Shown: positions 1-8,206 of the stretch, piece by piece | How positions within the stretch are numbered: the stretch's first letter is position 1 | Layout: each line of letters starts with the position of its first letter | From: Neoalteromonas flava | Lineage (GTDB): Bacteria > Pseudomonadota > Gammaproteobacteria > Enterobacterales > Alteromonadaceae | Reading direction: 5' to 3' | Assembly: GCF_002807685.1 (NCBI RefSeq) | Contig: NZ_PEAX01000001.1 | Location: forward strand, 62,001 to 126,000 | DNA length: 64,000 bases | Notes under the pieces: model-generated | Told to the model about the DNA's origin: nothing | The model's input: only the letters and a program-made list of their open reading frames with translations | Databases searched by the model: none | Position numbers and translations under genes: made by a program

Positions 1-131
1 ATTCATTTGTGTCAGGCCAAGACTTTGTGCAAACCGAGCACATAGGCCAAGAAACCTTTGTTATTTTTATGTCATTGGTGGCAGGACTAATTTTCGCCAA
101 TGTTTTAATGCCAACGAAAAAAGCGTTGTAA
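1..131 (+). CDS. C-terminal end of an unknown membrane protein (partial)
   Basis: An open frame enters from the left edge and ends at TAA 129-131, giving 42 readable codons. The residues include one strongly hydrophobic stretch (FVIFMSLVAGLIFANVL) followed by a short basic tail (PTKKAL), which looks like a last transmembrane helix with a cytoplasmic end. The family cannot be named from so little sequence. It is on the plus strand and runs toward moeB, separated from it by 71 bases in which no clear terminator is visible. Codon use looks like real coding sequence, but with no start in view the call rests on the open frame and the helix. Confidence 0.5.
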   Translation, partial: SFVSGQDFVQTEHIGQETFVIFMSLVAGLIFANVLMPTKKAL

Positions 132-202
132 GCTGCTGTTATTCAATCAGATGTAATATAGCCAGGGAGCACAATCAACTCACCATTAGGCACATTGATT
201 GT

Positions 203-955
203 CTAATTAGCCGCGCAAACATTACAATGTTCGCGCGGTGAAACGTCAAAATGTGTCCACTCACTAAACCGCGCATCAAAGTGCAGTAGCCGATTAACCA
301 GTGGTGTTGCATAGTTCGTGAGGATTTTGATCGCTTCTAGCGCTTGCATGGAGCCAATAACCCCTACGATAGGCGACATTACGCCAGCTTCAGCGCAAGA
401 TAGTGGCGCGGCTTTTAATTCCGCACTGATACACTGATAACACGCGCTGCGCACAGCTGGCAGCACACAAAACACCTGCCCCTCCATTCGAATAGCCGCG
501 CCTGATACCAGCGGTTTACCTGCTTTATGAGCGACTCGATTAAGCTGCTGCCGGGTTTCGAGGTTGTCACTACAATCTAAAATCAGATCATACTGATGCG
601 CAAGTGCTTGCAACTGTGCCTCTGATTGGCGCTGGTCTAGACAGGTGATATAAAGTTCACTATTCAGCTTGCGTAGTCCGGTTGCGGCAGATTGAACCTT
701 CGTGCAACCAATGGACTTTTCAGTATGCAATACTTGGCGCTGTAAATTACTGTTCTCGACCTGATCATCATCGATAAGCAACATTTCACCAAGCCCCGCG
801 GCGGCCAAATATTGCGCTGCTGCACAGCCCAGTCCTCCTAAACCAATAACCATCACCCGACTCCTCAGCAATGCCTCTTGCCCGTCGAAATCAAAGTCAG
901 GCAACATGATTTGACGGCTATAGCGCATGGCTTGAGCGGAAGTTATTTCAGGCAT
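203..955 (-). CDS. moeB: MoeB, molybdopterin-synthase adenylyltransferase
   Basis: MoeB adenylates the C-terminal glycine of MoaD so that it can be thiolated for molybdopterin (molybdenum cofactor) synthesis; it is cytoplasmic. The 250 residues match the usual MoeB length (249 in E. coli). The nucleotide-binding GLGGLG lies at about residues 39-43, followed by the LIDDDQVENSNLQRQ segment typical of E1-like enzymes. SGAAIRMEGQ in the middle is close to the E. coli protein. Two CxxC pairs, CYQC and CNVC near the C-terminus, form the structural zinc site. ThiF and other E1-like proteins share the fold, but the SGAAIRMEGQ and AEAGVMSPIVGVIGS segments favour MoeB. Starts at ATG. No moeA neighbour is seen in this window. 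Confidence 0.93.
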   Translation of the reverse strand: MPEITSAQAMRYSRQIMLPDFDFDGQEALLRSRVMVIGLGGLGCAAAQYLAAAGLGEMLLIDDDQVENSNLQRQVLHTEKSIGCTKVQSAATGLRKLNSELYITCLDQRQSEAQLQALAHQYDLILDCSDNLETRQQLNRVAHKAGKPLVSGAAIRMEGQVFCVLPAVRSACYQCISAELKAAPLSCAEAGVMSPIVGVIGSMQALEAIKILTNYATPLVNRLLHFDARFSEWTHFDVSPREHCNVCAAN

Positions 956-1028
956 GATTGGGCAAGCGGTCTAAAGCAATAGGAGTAGTTCGAGTGTAAC
1001 CGTTTATCAGTGCAGAGAAAATGAAAAC

Positions 1029-1058
1029 TAAAAAACCCGCTAGTGTGGGTTATTTTGT
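1029..1058 (-). terminator. Third, diverged copy of the tRNA-Ser terminator stem-loop
   Basis: Read on the minus strand, AACCCACACTAGCGGGTTTTTT is a hairpin with a T tract. It resembles the two better copies upstream and is the distal end of the repeat region. It would stop any transcript that escapes the earlier ones before it reaches moeB, which lies 70 bases on. Confidence 0.6.
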
Positions 1059-1096
1059 CGAACCCTAACTCGGATTCTCAACCGTCTTAATCCAAC

Positions 1097-1136
1097 AAGT
1101 ACAAAAAATACCCGCTTTCGCGGGTTATTTTGTACT
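1097..1136 (-). terminator. Second copy of the tRNA-Ser terminator hairpin
   Basis: This is the same element as at 1263-1302, displaced by 166 bases: the ACCCGC...GCGGGT stem inside an outer AAGTACAAAA/TTTTGTACTT stem. It is followed by the same flanking sequence, so it arose by tandem duplication. Confidence 0.75.
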
Positions 1137-1154
1137 TGGCGGAGAGAGGGATTA
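1137..1154 (-). pseudogene. Remnant of the 3' tail of tRNA-Ser
   Basis: TGGC GGAGAGAGGGATT repeats the last 17-19 bases of the tRNA-Ser gene at 1302-1320, including the encoded CCA, but with one GA dinucleotide fewer. At GGATTA the match to the tRNA stops, inside what would be the T-loop, and a different sequence begins. It cannot fold as a tRNA. It marks the start of a repeat unit about 166 bases long. Confidence 0.75.
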
Positions 1155-1250
1155 CTTCGGGCTTCCTGCCCTTCGCCCTACGGGCCGTGCTGCGCACGTT
1201 CAAAATCGCTCCCGGCGATTTTGTCGAACCCTAACTCGGATTCTCAACCG
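1149..1250 (-). repeat. tRNA-linked structured repeat, copy A
   Basis: A stretch of about 100 bases that recurs at 2648-2749 next to the tRNA-Lys genes. Positions 1199-1230 and 2699-2730 agree in 31 of 32 bases. Two hairpins are kept: AAAATCGC/GCGATTTT (1202-1222) and GCCC-TAC-GGGC (1175-1185). On the minus strand the element begins GGTTCGA and ends AATCC joined to the tRNA tail, so it looks inserted in the middle of a tRNA T-arm. Function is unknown; the layout recalls the rtT repeats after E. coli tyrT. Confidence 0.7.
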
Positions 1251-1262
1251 ACTTAATCCAAC

Positions 1263-1302
1263 AAGTACAAAAAAACCCGCTTTCGCGGGTTATTTTGTAC
1301 TT
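1263..1302 (-). terminator. Terminator directly after tRNA-Ser
   Basis: On the minus strand AACCCGCGAAAGCGGG is followed by a run of T. The hairpin is embedded in a longer AAGTACAAAA/TTTTGTACTT inverted repeat and begins at the CCA end of the tRNA. This is a strong intrinsic terminator for the tRNA-Ser transcript. Confidence 0.85.
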
Positions 1303-1392
1303 GGCGGAGAGAGAGGGATTCGAACCCTCGATACGCTATTAACGTATACACACTTTCCAGGCGTGCGCCTTCAGCCACTCAGCCATCTCTCC
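1302..1392 (-). tRNA. tRNA-Ser (anticodon GGA)
   Basis: The gene reads on the minus strand from GGAGAGATGGC to CTCTCTCCGCCA, with CCA encoded. The acceptor stem is GGAGAGA/TCTCTCC. The anticodon loop CTGGAAA gives GGA, reading UCC and UCU. A long variable arm (TGTATACGTTAATAGCGTATCGA) is characteristic of serine tRNAs. The T-arm is GAGGGTTCGAATCCCTC. A promoter is visible at 1423-1451, giving a leader of about 24 bases. Confidence 0.95.
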
Positions 1393-1422
1393 GAATTAGG
1401 GAATTCGTTTTAAAGCGCGCGT

Positions 1423-1451
1423 ATAGTAGGGAAAACTGCTTGGCTTATCAA
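1423..1451 (-). promoter_or_regulatory. Promoter of tRNA-Ser
   Basis: On the minus strand TTGATA and TACTAT are spaced by 17 bases. The -35 box overlaps the last codons of nadA. The discriminator after the -10 is ACGCGCGC; such GC-rich discriminators are typical of stable-RNA promoters under stringent control, so growth-rate control is inferred. Confidence 0.7.
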
Positions 1452-2509
1452 GCATTACCTTTGACTTTTAGCTTCAACGCTGCAGCAAAATCCAGCATCC
1501 GATTAAGCGGCTTCATGGCGTCGATACGCAGACTTTCATCAACATGAATCTCGTGCTCAGCGTGATTACCGGTTAAAGCACTATAAATTGCTTCCAGGCC
1601 ATTCATGGCCATCCAAGGACAGTGCGCACAGCTCTTACACGTAGCGCCGTTACCACTGGTGGGTGCCTCAATAAAAGTTTTATGGGGTGCTAATTGCTGC
1701 ATTTTGTAAAAGATACCGCGGTCTGTCGCCACGATGAATTTGTTGTGCGGTAGCGATTGAGCCGCATTGATCAACTGCGTGGTGGAACCAACAGCATCGG
1801 CTATCTCAACCACACTGGCAGGTGATTCTGGATGCACTAAAATTGCGGCATCCGGATGGACATGACGCATATCACGTAGCGCTTGCGCAGAAAATTCATC
1901 ATGCACAATGCATTCACCATCCCACATCAACATTTCGGCGCCGGTTTGCTTTTGAATGTAGCTGCCCAAGTGGCGGTCGGGTGCCCATATGATTTTCTCA
2001 CCGTTGGCATCTAAATGCTCAACGATTTCTAGCGCAATGCTCGAAGTAACCACCCAATCCGCGCGCGCTTTCACCGCTGCTGACGTATTCGCATAAACCA
2101 CTACAGTGTGGTCAGGATGGGCATCACAAAACTCTGCAAACTTATCCGCGGGACAACCCAGATCCAATGAGCATGTAGCTTCTAAGGTTGGCATTAAAAC
2201 AGTTTTTTCTGGGCTTAGTATTTTTGCAGTCTCACCCATAAACTTCACCCCAGCAACGATCAGCGTTTGCTGCTCAGCATCGCGTCCAAAGCGTGCCATC
2301 TCTAACGAGTCTGAAATACACCCGTTGGTTTCTTCTGCCAGCGCTTGGATTTCTGGATCAGTATAATAGTGCGCAACGAGAACGGCATTTTGCTGCTGGA
2401 GCAATCGCTTTATCTCAGCTTTGAGAAATGCTTCCCGCTCAAGCGTCAATGGCTTAGGTTTAGCCGGAAAAGGATACGAGGTTTCATCTATACGAAGCGT
2501 TACAGCCAT
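1448..2509 (-). CDS. nadA: NadA, quinolinate synthase
   Basis: NadA condenses iminoaspartate with dihydroxyacetone phosphate to quinolinate, the second step of de novo NAD synthesis. It is a cytoplasmic [4Fe-4S] enzyme. The three cluster ligands of the E. coli enzyme are all present at the same positions: C113 (ATCSLDLGC), C200 (GECIVHDEF) and C297 ([10 protein letters not shown]). The extra pair C291/C294 is also present. Length is 353 residues (347 in E. coli). The start is ATG at 2507-2509 with a weak ribosome site. The gene lies between the tRNA-Lys and tRNA-Ser genes; nadA next to lysine tRNAs and cpoB is the E. coli arrangement. nadB is not in the window. Confidence 0.97.
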   Translation of the reverse strand: MAVTLRIDETSYPFPAKPKPLTLEREAFLKAEIKRLLQQQNAVLVAHYYTDPEIQALAEETNGCISDSLEMARFGRDAEQQTLIVAGVKFMGETAKILSPEKTVLMPTLEATCSLDLGCPADKFAEFCDAHPDHTVVVYANTSAAVKARADWVVTSSIALEIVEHLDANGEKIIWAPDRHLGSYIQKQTGAEMLMWDGECIVHDEFSAQALRDMRHVHPDAAILVHPESPASVVEIADAVGSTTQLINAAQSLPHNKFIVATDRGIFYKMQQLAPHKTFIEAPTSGNGATCKSCAHCPWMAMNGLEAIYSALTGNHAEHEIHVDESLRIDAMKPLNRMLDFAAALKLKVKGNA

Positions 2510-2549
2510 AATATCGTTCTATGTGTGAGTCCAGAATCAAAACTGGGGG

Positions 2550-2578
2550 ATTATACAAGAGTGTCATAATAATTTCAC
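2550..2578 (-). promoter_or_regulatory. Probable nadA promoter
   Basis: A perfect -10 box TATAAT on the minus strand (2550-2555) lies 17 bases from GTGAAA (2573-2578), a four-of-six match to the -35 consensus. The predicted transcript starts about 34 bases before the nadA ATG. No NadR-type operator was recognised. Confidence 0.55.
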
Positions 2579-2630
2579 ATGTGAGTTGTATTACTAACGG
2601 TTACGGTGACCGGATCAGATGGGCATATCA

Positions 2631-2653
2631 TTAATAGTGGGCGTGCTGGATTA
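2631..2653 (-). pseudogene. Remnant of the 3' tail of tRNA-Lys
   Basis: TTAATAGTGGGCGTGCTGGATTA repeats, with small changes, the 3' end and flank of the tRNA-Lys gene at 2802-2825. Identity ends at GGATTA, exactly where the tRNA-Ser remnant ends at 1154. It is too short to be a functional tRNA. Confidence 0.65.
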
Positions 2654-2749
2654 CAACTAGCTTCCTGATTGTTGCCCTGCGGGCTATGCCTGCGAACATT
2701 CAAAATCGCTCCCGGCGATGTTGTCGAACCGCTACGCTGATTCAAACCC
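2648..2749 (-). repeat. tRNA-linked structured repeat, copy B
   Basis: Second copy of the element at 1149-1250. The most conserved part is 2699-2730. The GCCC-TGC-GGGC hairpin (2674-2684) keeps its stem while its loop differs from copy A. The AATCGC stem-loop is nearly intact. It abuts the tRNA-Lys tail remnant and lies downstream of both tRNA-Lys genes on the same strand. The rest of 2510-2805 holds the nadA promoter and nothing else I can identify. Confidence 0.65.
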
Positions 2750-2805
2750 TGATTTAAAGTTCGGGTGTCTGCTTGGTGTCTGATGAAAGTCAGGATTATC
2801 GTTAA

Positions 2806-2881
2806 TGGTGGGTCGTGCTGGATTCGAACCAGCGACCAATTGATTAAAAGTCAACTGCTCTACCAACTGAGCTAACGACCC
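2806..2881 (-). tRNA. tRNA-Lys (anticodon TTT), copy 1
   Basis: It reads GGGTCGTTAGCTCAG at the 5' end and ends GACCCACCA with encoded CCA; 76 bases. The anticodon loop CTTTTAA gives TTT, lysine. The T-arm is GCTGGTTCGAATCCAGC. It is identical to the second copy 32 bases upstream and probably cotranscribed with it from the promoter at 3042-3069. Confidence 0.96.
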
Positions 2882-2913
2882 TTAACGATATTGTCTTGCT
2901 GTGGGGCCTTGAA

Positions 2914-2989
2914 TGGTGGGTCGTGCTGGATTCGAACCAGCGACCAATTGATTAAAAGTCAACTGCTCTACCAACTGAGCTAACGACCC
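2914..2989 (-). tRNA. tRNA-Lys (anticodon TTT), copy 2
   Basis: Identical in all 76 bases to the copy at 2806-2881. This is the promoter-proximal gene. Lysine tRNAs between cpoB and nadA are also found in E. coli (lysT to lysQ), where valine tRNAs are interspersed; none is seen here. Confidence 0.96.
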
Positions 2990-3041
2990 ATTCAAGTGTC
3001 TGCCAAGCTGAGATGTTCTCGGTACTCGGCAACGGCGGCAT

Positions 3042-3069
3042 ATAATACTTATTTCCTTGCGTGGTGCAA
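3042..3069 (-). promoter_or_regulatory. Promoter of the tRNA-Lys pair
   Basis: On the minus strand TTGCAC and TATTAT are separated by 16 bases, followed by the GC-rich discriminator GCCGCCG typical of tRNA promoters. The predicted start is about 46 bases before the first tRNA-Lys. Confidence 0.6.
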
Positions 3070-3074
3070 GATAA

Positions 3075-3114
3075 AATTCAGGAAAAATGCAACAAATCGC
3101 CCCTTTCCTGAATT
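3075..3114 (-). terminator. Inverted repeat after cpoB, possible terminator of the Tol-Pal operon
   Basis: A perfect 11-base inverted repeat AATTCAGGAAA / TTTCCTGAATT with an 18-base loop lies 43 bases after the cpoB stop. On the minus strand it is followed by TTTTATC, a poor T tract. The position suggests a weak or factor-assisted terminator, but an RNA-processing site is also possible. Confidence 0.4.
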
Positions 3115-3156
3115 ACTGTTCAATAAGCATACAAAAGGTGTTGGCGAATTAATCGC

Positions 3157-3930
3157 CTAACCACCTAATTGAGTTAGCCGGCTATCTGCAAGTTTACGTG
3201 CCGAAGAATCAGGGTACTCAGCAACCACTTGATTAAACTTTTGCCGGGCCAACGCAGCATTACCTAAACGCTCAGCGATAATACCCATTTTTAACAATGA
3301 GTCTGCTCGCTTGCTGCTATCGGTGAAGCGGTCTACAACCACAGCGAACTGCTGTTGTGCGTCAGCCCATTGCTGTTGGTTAAACAATAACTGACCCAGC
3401 CAATAATGCGCATTCGCTGCATATTGACTATCTGGATAAACTTGAATGAATGCCTGAAATGCTGGAATTGCGCGCTCGTAATCTCGATCTTTAAGGATCA
3501 GGTTCACGGCAGCCTCATAGGCATCTGTCTCGTTCTCCGCACTCATTGCAGGCGAGCTTACCGAGCTACCTGTATTGGTATTTGCAACCGCAGTTGAAGC
3601 CGCATTATTACCAACAGGAGTAGTGGATTTTAATGCTTCTACTCGCTTATCAATTTCAAGATACAATTCACGCTGACGCTCGAGGATCTTTTCCAGCTGG
3701 TGCGTATGTAACTCAACTGCACCGCGTAATTCATCGACTTCTTGTTGCATTATATCCAGCTGCGATTGCAAACGCTGCTGACTTTCTGTGCGTGAGTCAA
3801 CGATCCGCTCTAGTGCGACTAAGCGGGCTTCAATATCGCTAGAATTAACGTCAACAACCGGTGCCTGCGCAGCCACAGCTGCACTGGCAACGGTTATTAA
3901 ACTAGCAAAAATAAGTCGTTTGCTGGTCAT
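3157..3930 (-). CDS. cpoB: CpoB (YbgF), periplasmic coordinator of Tol-Pal and cell-wall synthesis
   Basis: In E. coli CpoB binds TolA and PBP1B at the septum and couples outer-membrane constriction to peptidoglycan synthesis. The 257-residue protein has a signal peptide (cleavage near AAVAA-QA, about residue 21). An N-terminal coiled coil (about 28-105) forms the trimerisation region, a Ser/Thr/Asn-rich linker follows, and three tetratricopeptide repeats fill the C-terminal half (NLILKDRDYERAIPAFQAF, HYWLGQLLFNQQQWADAQQQF, SLLKMGIIAERLGNAALARQ). Its ATG overlaps the pal stop as TAATG, so translation is coupled; no separate Shine-Dalgarno is seen. It is the last gene of the operon. Confidence 0.95.
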   Translation of the reverse strand: MTSKRLIFASLITVASAAVAAQAPVVDVNSSDIEARLVALERIVDSRTESQQRLQSQLDIMQQEVDELRGAVELHTHQLEKILERQRELYLEIDKRVEALKSTTPVGNNAASTAVANTNTGSSVSSPAMSAENETDAYEAAVNLILKDRDYERAIPAFQAFIQVYPDSQYAANAHYWLGQLLFNQQQWADAQQQFAVVVDRFTDSSKRADSLLKMGIIAERLGNAALARQKFNQVVAEYPDSSARKLADSRLTQLGG

Positions 3931-4496
3931 TATTGATATACAACAACACCACGACGATTTTGTGCGAATGCATATTCAGTTGCACCCATAACGGCAGGCT
4001 TTTCTTCACCGTATGAAACAACACTGATTTGCGAGCTGCTTACACCCGCATTTAACAAATAAGTTTCCACAGCTTTCGCACGACGCTCTCCCAACGCGAT
4101 ATTGTATTCTGGAGTACCGCGGTTATCTGTGTGGCCTTCAACAACCACTGATTGGCCGCGATTAGCAATTAAGAATTCAGCATGTTTTTTCAACACGGGT
4201 AAGAATTCAGCTTTAACAGTTGCACGGTCAAAATCAAAATAAACGGTGCTGTCGTTGCGTAATGCTTCAAGTTGTTGCTCAGCCATTTCTTCTGCTTTTG
4301 CAGCACGCTGAGCCGCTTCCAAGCGAACACGCTCTTCTTCAGCTGCACGCGCTTGCGCTTCGGCAGCAGCTTGCTCTTGGGCGACGCGGTTACGCTCTGC
4401 AGCTAGCTGTTCTTCACTAGGGCCTGATTGACAACCCATAAGCGTGACCACAGGCAATGCGAGGACTAGTGTTCTCATAAACTTGTTCATTTGCAT
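3930..4496 (-). CDS. pal: Pal, peptidoglycan-associated lipoprotein
   Basis: Pal anchors the outer membrane to peptidoglycan and is relocated to the division site by TolQRA. The lipobox LMGC ends at Cys22, the lipidated residue. A long Ala/Glu/Arg-rich helical linker (about 28-80) precedes an OmpA-like domain. The domain carries VYFDFDRATVKAEF and the diaminopimelate-binding segment EGHTDNRGTPEYNIALGERRA. The linker is longer than in E. coli Pal (173 residues against 188 here). The start is ATG with AAGGA six bases upstream. It is separated from tolB by a short gap and followed by cpoB with a one-base overlap. Confidence 0.97.
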   Translation of the reverse strand: MQMNKFMRTLVLALPVVTLMGCQSGPSEEQLAAERNRVAQEQAAAEAQARAAEEERVRLEAAQRAAKAEEMAEQQLEALRNDSTVYFDFDRATVKAEFLPVLKKHAEFLIANRGQSVVVEGHTDNRGTPEYNIALGERRAKAVETYLLNAGVSSSQISVVSYGEEKPAVMGATEYAFAQNRRGVVVYQ

Positions 4497-4522
4497 TTTC
4501 TTTTCCTTATTGTGTGTAAACG

Positions 4523-5878
4523 TTAAAACAGAAAGGGTGACCAGCTCGGCGATTTAACCTGACCATCGGCAGCAGGTAAGCGCGCTTTAAAGCGTCCATC
4601 AAGAGAGACCAGTGACAACACTTGCTTACCTTGATGTAACGTACTGTATATGATCATACTTCCATTAGGCGCGATACTCGCGGACTCATCTAAGTACGTA
4701 CGAGTCAACACTTGGATCGCACCATCGCTAATCCGTTGACGAGCAATATGGTAGTCTCCGTTCGTCCGGTTTACTAACACAATATCCTCGCCATTGGGTG
4801 TCATTGAGGCGCCTAAGTTCATTTCACCTTCGTAGGTTAAACGATGGACTTTCCCCGATGACAAATTTACGCGATAAATCTGAGGTTTACCACCCCGCTC
4901 TGAACTAAATATCAAGCTTTTTCCATCTGGCGCCCAAGATGGCTCGGTATCAACGCTGCGATGTCGCGTAATTCGACGCAAATTACGGGTTGCAATATCC
5001 ATGACATAAATTTCTGGATTACCATCTTTAGATAAAACCATCGCCATTTGCTTACCATCAGGAGAGAAGGTAGGTGCGCCATTAATGCCCGGAAAGTCGG
5101 TCAATCGAGTGCGGCTGGTGGTATAAATATCCTGAATATAAATTTGCGGACGACGATTTTCAAAACTGACATAGGCCAATTTGTCGCCTTCTGGCGACCA
5201 TGCCGGTGACATTAGCGGCTCTGGTGATGATAATAAGCGTGTTTCATTAGCCCCATCATAATCCGAAATGACTAACTGATAGGGTAACTCAGTGGTTTCA
5301 CGGTCGCGCACGATGACATAAGCCAAACGGGTTAGAAAGGCACCACGCTCACCGGTGAGTTTCTCATAGACCGCATCACTGATCTGATGGGCATGGCGGC
5401 GAAAACCATTGCCATCGATGATGGATGTTCCGCGCGCGACGATATGATCGTTGCTATATTGCAACGCTCCATCTACCAGCATTTGTGCATTACCACCGGT
5501 TATCTGACCGCGCAGCACGTCAATCAATTCATACGAAACCCGATATCGATCCACTGACTCTATTTCGATACGCCCTACCAGAATAGTGTCCACCCCAGTG
5601 GCTGCCCACGAGGCATAATTTACCTCATCATCGGTGGCCGGAAACTGTGGCATAGTGCTCATGGAAATAGGATTAAACTTTCCGCTGCGGCGTAAGTTAT
5701 TGGTGATCACTTGGTCGAGGTTTTCCGGTAACAAACCCTCGCCTTGCCATTTAAACGGCACCACCGCGATAGGCCGAGCAGCATCCACGCCCTCGGTAAT
5801 AATCAGTTCTAACTTAGCGAAGGCTGCTGTGGCGACTAACCACAAACCTAAACCCAATCCCAACGTCTGTTTCTTCAC
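4523..5878 (-). CDS. tolB: TolB, periplasmic beta-propeller of the Tol-Pal system
   Basis: TolB binds Pal and releases it from peptidoglycan under control of TolA. The signal peptide ends near AAFA-K (residue 21). The N-terminal alpha/beta domain is followed by a six-bladed propeller with repeated [31 protein letters not shown] and [14 protein letters not shown] motifs. The 451 residues are typical. The start is GTG at 5876-5878. It overlaps the tolA stop as GTGA, which fixes this start and indicates coupled translation. It is a member of the ybgC-tolQRAB-pal-cpoB operon. Confidence 0.97.
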   Translation of the reverse strand: MKKQTLGLGLGLWLVATAAFAKLELIITEGVDAARPIAVVPFKWQGEGLLPENLDQVITNNLRRSGKFNPISMSTMPQFPATDDEVNYASWAATGVDTILVGRIEIESVDRYRVSYELIDVLRGQITGGNAQMLVDGALQYSNDHIVARGTSIIDGNGFRRHAHQISDAVYEKLTGERGAFLTRLAYVIVRDRETTELPYQLVISDYDGANETRLLSSPEPLMSPAWSPEGDKLAYVSFENRRPQIYIQDIYTTSRTRLTDFPGINGAPTFSPDGKQMAMVLSKDGNPEIYVMDIATRNLRRITRHRSVDTEPSWAPDGKSLIFSSERGGKPQIYRVNLSSGKVHRLTYEGEMNLGASMTPNGEDIVLVNRTNGDYHIARQRISDGAIQVLTRTYLDESASIAPNGSMIIYSTLHQGKQVLSLVSLDGRFKARLPAADGQVKSPSWSPFLF

Positions 5879-6657
5879 AATTTCACCCGTAAGTTAAAAT
5901 CTTTAAGTTGTTGATAAACTTCAATATCTTCTGACATAGGCAGTTTATCTGGTCGCAACGCAGCTTGTCTTGACGCTCGACATAACGCCGCATCGCCTTC
6001 CAGAATACTGACCTGAGTTACTAAGCCGCTACTGGCCATGCGAATGTTTAACAAACACGATTTTCCGCGGAAACTATCGTCCTTGTATACGTATTGCTGA
6101 ATAGCGCTAGTAATCAACGCCTGGTAACGCTCTACTTCCGATAACACTTGTTGAGAGCGTCGCTGTGTTTGTGCTGCTTGCTCTTGTGCTAATTGCTCTT
6201 GCATGAGACGTTCCAACGCTTGCTGCTCTTTGCGTTGCTGCTCCTGTCTGGCCTTTTCTTCAGCCTCACGTTTTTTACGCGCTTCTTCTTGCCGTTTGCG
6301 CTCTGCAGCCTCTTGCGCTTTGCGCTCTAGTTCACGCTGCTCAGCACGGGCTTTTTCTTCACGTTGCTTGCGCGCTTTCTCTTCAGCTGCGCGGCGTTTC
6401 GCTTGCTCTTGCGCTTGACGCTTGCGCTCAGCTTCACGCTGCTTTTGTTGTTCTGCGGCGGCAGCTGCAGCCGCGGCTTGCTGTCGGTCATAAATTTCCT
6501 GCGCATCAATAAAAGTCGCTTGGATCACCGGTGCTGGTTGTGACATTGGGACGATTGACTCGTGACCAAATGCCACACTCAACAGCAGCACTAGGGCAAT
6601 GCCAAGGTGCAAGCCGAGGGATTTAAGCAATGACTGGCGGTCTTCACTGAGTTTCAT
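5875..6657 (-). CDS. tolA: TolA, inner-membrane bridge of the Tol-Pal system
   Basis: TolA is held by TolQR in the inner membrane and reaches across the periplasm to TolB and Pal. One N-terminal membrane helix ([22 protein letters not shown]) is followed by a long Ala/Glu/Arg/Lys/Gln-rich helix of more than 100 residues. A small C-terminal domain (about the last 90 residues, with a Cys pair at SCLLNIRM and ALCRAS) ends the protein. At about 260 residues it is much shorter than E. coli TolA (421), because the helical domain is short. I chose ATG at 6655-6657. An in-frame TTG at 6684 would add nine residues inside tolR but has no ribosome site. The stop overlaps the tolB GTG. Confidence 0.93.
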   Translation of the reverse strand: MKLSEDRQSLLKSLGLHLGIALVLLLSVAFGHESIVPMSQPAPVIQATFIDAQEIYDRQQAAAAAAAAEQQKQREAERKRQAQEQAKRRAAEEKARKQREEKARAEQRELERKAQEAAERKRQEEARKKREAEEKARQEQQRKEQQALERLMQEQLAQEQAAQTQRRSQQVLSEVERYQALITSAIQQYVYKDDSFRGKSCLLNIRMASSGLVTQVSILEGDAALCRASRQAALRPDKLPMSEDIEVYQQLKDFNLRVKL

Positions 6658-6673
6658 GCGTACAGCGCTACTA

Positions 6674-7096
6674 TTAACCTTCAACCGGGTCGGTCATAAG
6701 CCCGACGGATGGCACGCCTGCGCGCTGCAATAGTACCATGAGCTGAATTACGTCGTTGTAGGGCACAGCGCCGTCAGCTTTCACCACGACCGGCGTTTGC
6801 GGTTGCTTTTGTAGCTGTGCTGCCACCAATGTCGCTAAATCGGCAGCGGTCATCGCCGCCTCTTCATCTTCACCAATATTTAAATAATAAGCCCCTTCTG
6901 CATCGATCGAAGCGATGATGGGTGGATTATCTTCCTGCTCTATTACATCTGCGTTGGCGTCAGGTAAATCGACCTTAACCCCTTGCGAGACGAGTGGCGC
7001 CGTTACCATAAAAATGATCAACAACACGAGCATAACGTCAATGTATGGCACCACGTTGATTTCAGAAACCGGGCGACGACGCTTGCGTACATACAT
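6674..7096 (-). CDS. tolR: TolR, proton-channel component of the Tol-Pal motor
   Basis: TolR forms the ion channel of the TolQR motor with TolQ and energises TolA; it belongs to the ExbD/MotB family. A short basic N-terminus (MYVRKRRRPVSEINVVPYID) leads into one membrane helix (VMLVLLIIFMVTAPLV) containing the essential Asp at residue 20, equivalent to Asp23 of E. coli. The periplasmic domain follows. Its 140 residues are the normal length (142 in E. coli). The start is ATG, 14 bases after the tolQ stop. Confidence 0.96.
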   Translation of the reverse strand: MYVRKRRRPVSEINVVPYIDVMLVLLIIFMVTAPLVSQGVKVDLPDANADVIEQEDNPPIIASIDAEGAYYLNIGEDEEAAMTAADLATLVAAQLQKQPQTPVVVKADGAVPYNDVIQLMVLLQRAGVPSVGLMTDPVEG

Positions 7097-7110
7097 AATG
7101 GTGGCCCCGT

Positions 7111-7797
7111 TTAGTTAGTTGAGCTAGACGCCAGTGCTTGACGGTGCAGAATGGCGGAGAATTCCTCCATAAAGATACCGTAATTATTTTCTAACTTTTC
7201 TACCTGATTACTGAAGCGGTTATAGGCGATTACCGCAGGGATTGCAGCAAACAAACCAATCGCCGTTGCAATCAACGCTTCGGCGATACCTGGAGCAACC
7301 ATGGTCAACGTAGCTTGTTGCACTTGCCCGAGCGCAATAAACGCATTCATGATCCCCCAAACGGTACCGAACAAACCAATATAGGGGCTAATCGAACCGG
7401 CGGTAGCCAAGAACGGCAGGCGACTTTCCAAGCTATCAATCTCGCGAGACATTGCTACGCGCATGGCACGATAGGTCCCATCGACAATGGATTGGGTAGC
7501 TACATTTGCGCTCTTACGCAAACGCACAAACTCTTTGAAACCGGCGCAAAAAATACTGCCCATACCATCAACCGATTGGCGAGCCGATAACTCTTGATAA
7601 AGTTTATTGAGATCCGCGCCCGACCAAAATTTATCTTCGAAATTGACCATCTCTGCGTTGGCACGTTTAAGTGCCGCATTGCGCTGAAAAATAAAAGCCC
7701 ATGAGACAATTGAAATGGTCATTAGTAGCAACATGACCAGTTGTACAACCAGACTTGCTTGCAAAAACAAGCCGATAAACGTCATATCAGTCGACAC
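7111..7797 (-). CDS. tolQ: TolQ, inner-membrane motor protein of the Tol-Pal system
   Basis: TolQ is the ExbB/MotA-like subunit that surrounds TolR and drives TolA with the proton gradient. Three membrane helices are visible: about residues 14-37, 129-160 (including [13 protein letters not shown]) and 168-195 ([21 protein letters not shown]). The 228 residues match the family. The start is GTG at 7795-7797, supported by AGGGGA eight bases upstream and by an 11-base overlap with ybgC. The first ATG, four codons later at 7785, lies 22 bases from that ribosome site and is less likely. Confidence 0.96.
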   Translation of the reverse strand: MSTDMTFIGLFLQASLVVQLVMLLLMTISIVSWAFIFQRNAALKRANAEMVNFEDKFWSGADLNKLYQELSARQSVDGMGSIFCAGFKEFVRLRKSANVATQSIVDGTYRAMRVAMSREIDSLESRLPFLATAGSISPYIGLFGTVWGIMNAFIALGQVQQATLTMVAPGIAEALIATAIGLFAAIPAVIAYNRFSNQVEKLENNYGIFMEEFSAILHRQALASSSTN

Positions 7798-8206
7798 GCG
7801 TTAATTCCCCTAAGATAGCACTTGGGATCCGAATCGGTTTCATTGCCGAAAGATCCACACAAGCGACTTTTATTGTTGCTTCAGCCAATCGTTGTTGCGT
7901 TGGCCCTATTATTATTTGCTTGAAAACCAAGCTAGCGCCTTTGCAGTTTACTAGTTCAGTACAAATACTCAATAGCTGGTTAAACCGAGCGGGCGCATGA
8001 TTATGCATTTCAACGTGTTTGACGACAAATCCAACGGATTGTTCCAACAAATCATCTTGTTCAAAACCTAGTTCTCGTAGCCACTCCGTTCTGGCGCGCT
8101 CAAAAAACTTCAAATAATTTGCATAATAAACTATACCACCCGCGTCAGTATCTTCGTAATACACTCTAAGTGGCCATTCATGCACCGTCGGAGAATTCTT
8201 ATTCAT
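7787..8206 (-). CDS. ybgC: YbgC, Tol-Pal-associated acyl-CoA thioesterase
   Basis: A hotdog-fold thioesterase of the 4-hydroxybenzoyl-CoA thioesterase family, cytoplasmic and found at the head of tol operons in most proteobacteria. The active-site segment [19 protein letters not shown], with the catalytic Asp at about residues 19-21, is complete. E. coli YbgC hydrolyses short acyl-CoA thioesters and binds acyl carrier protein; its role in envelope work is not settled. The start is ATG. It overlaps tolQ and is the first gene of the operon, with about 300 bases of non-coding DNA upstream. Confidence 0.95.
   Translation of the reverse strand: MNKNSPTVHEWPLRVYYEDTDAGGIVYYANYLKFFERARTEWLRELGFEQDDLLEQSVGFVVKHVEMHNHAPARFNQLLSICTELVNCKGASLVFKQIIIGPTQQRLAEATIKVACVDLSAMKPIRIPSAILGELTRVD

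Noticed and set aside
6658..6684. TTG start for TolA nine codons upstream
   Set aside because: It lies within tolR without a ribosome site; the ATG at 6657 starts directly before the membrane helix.
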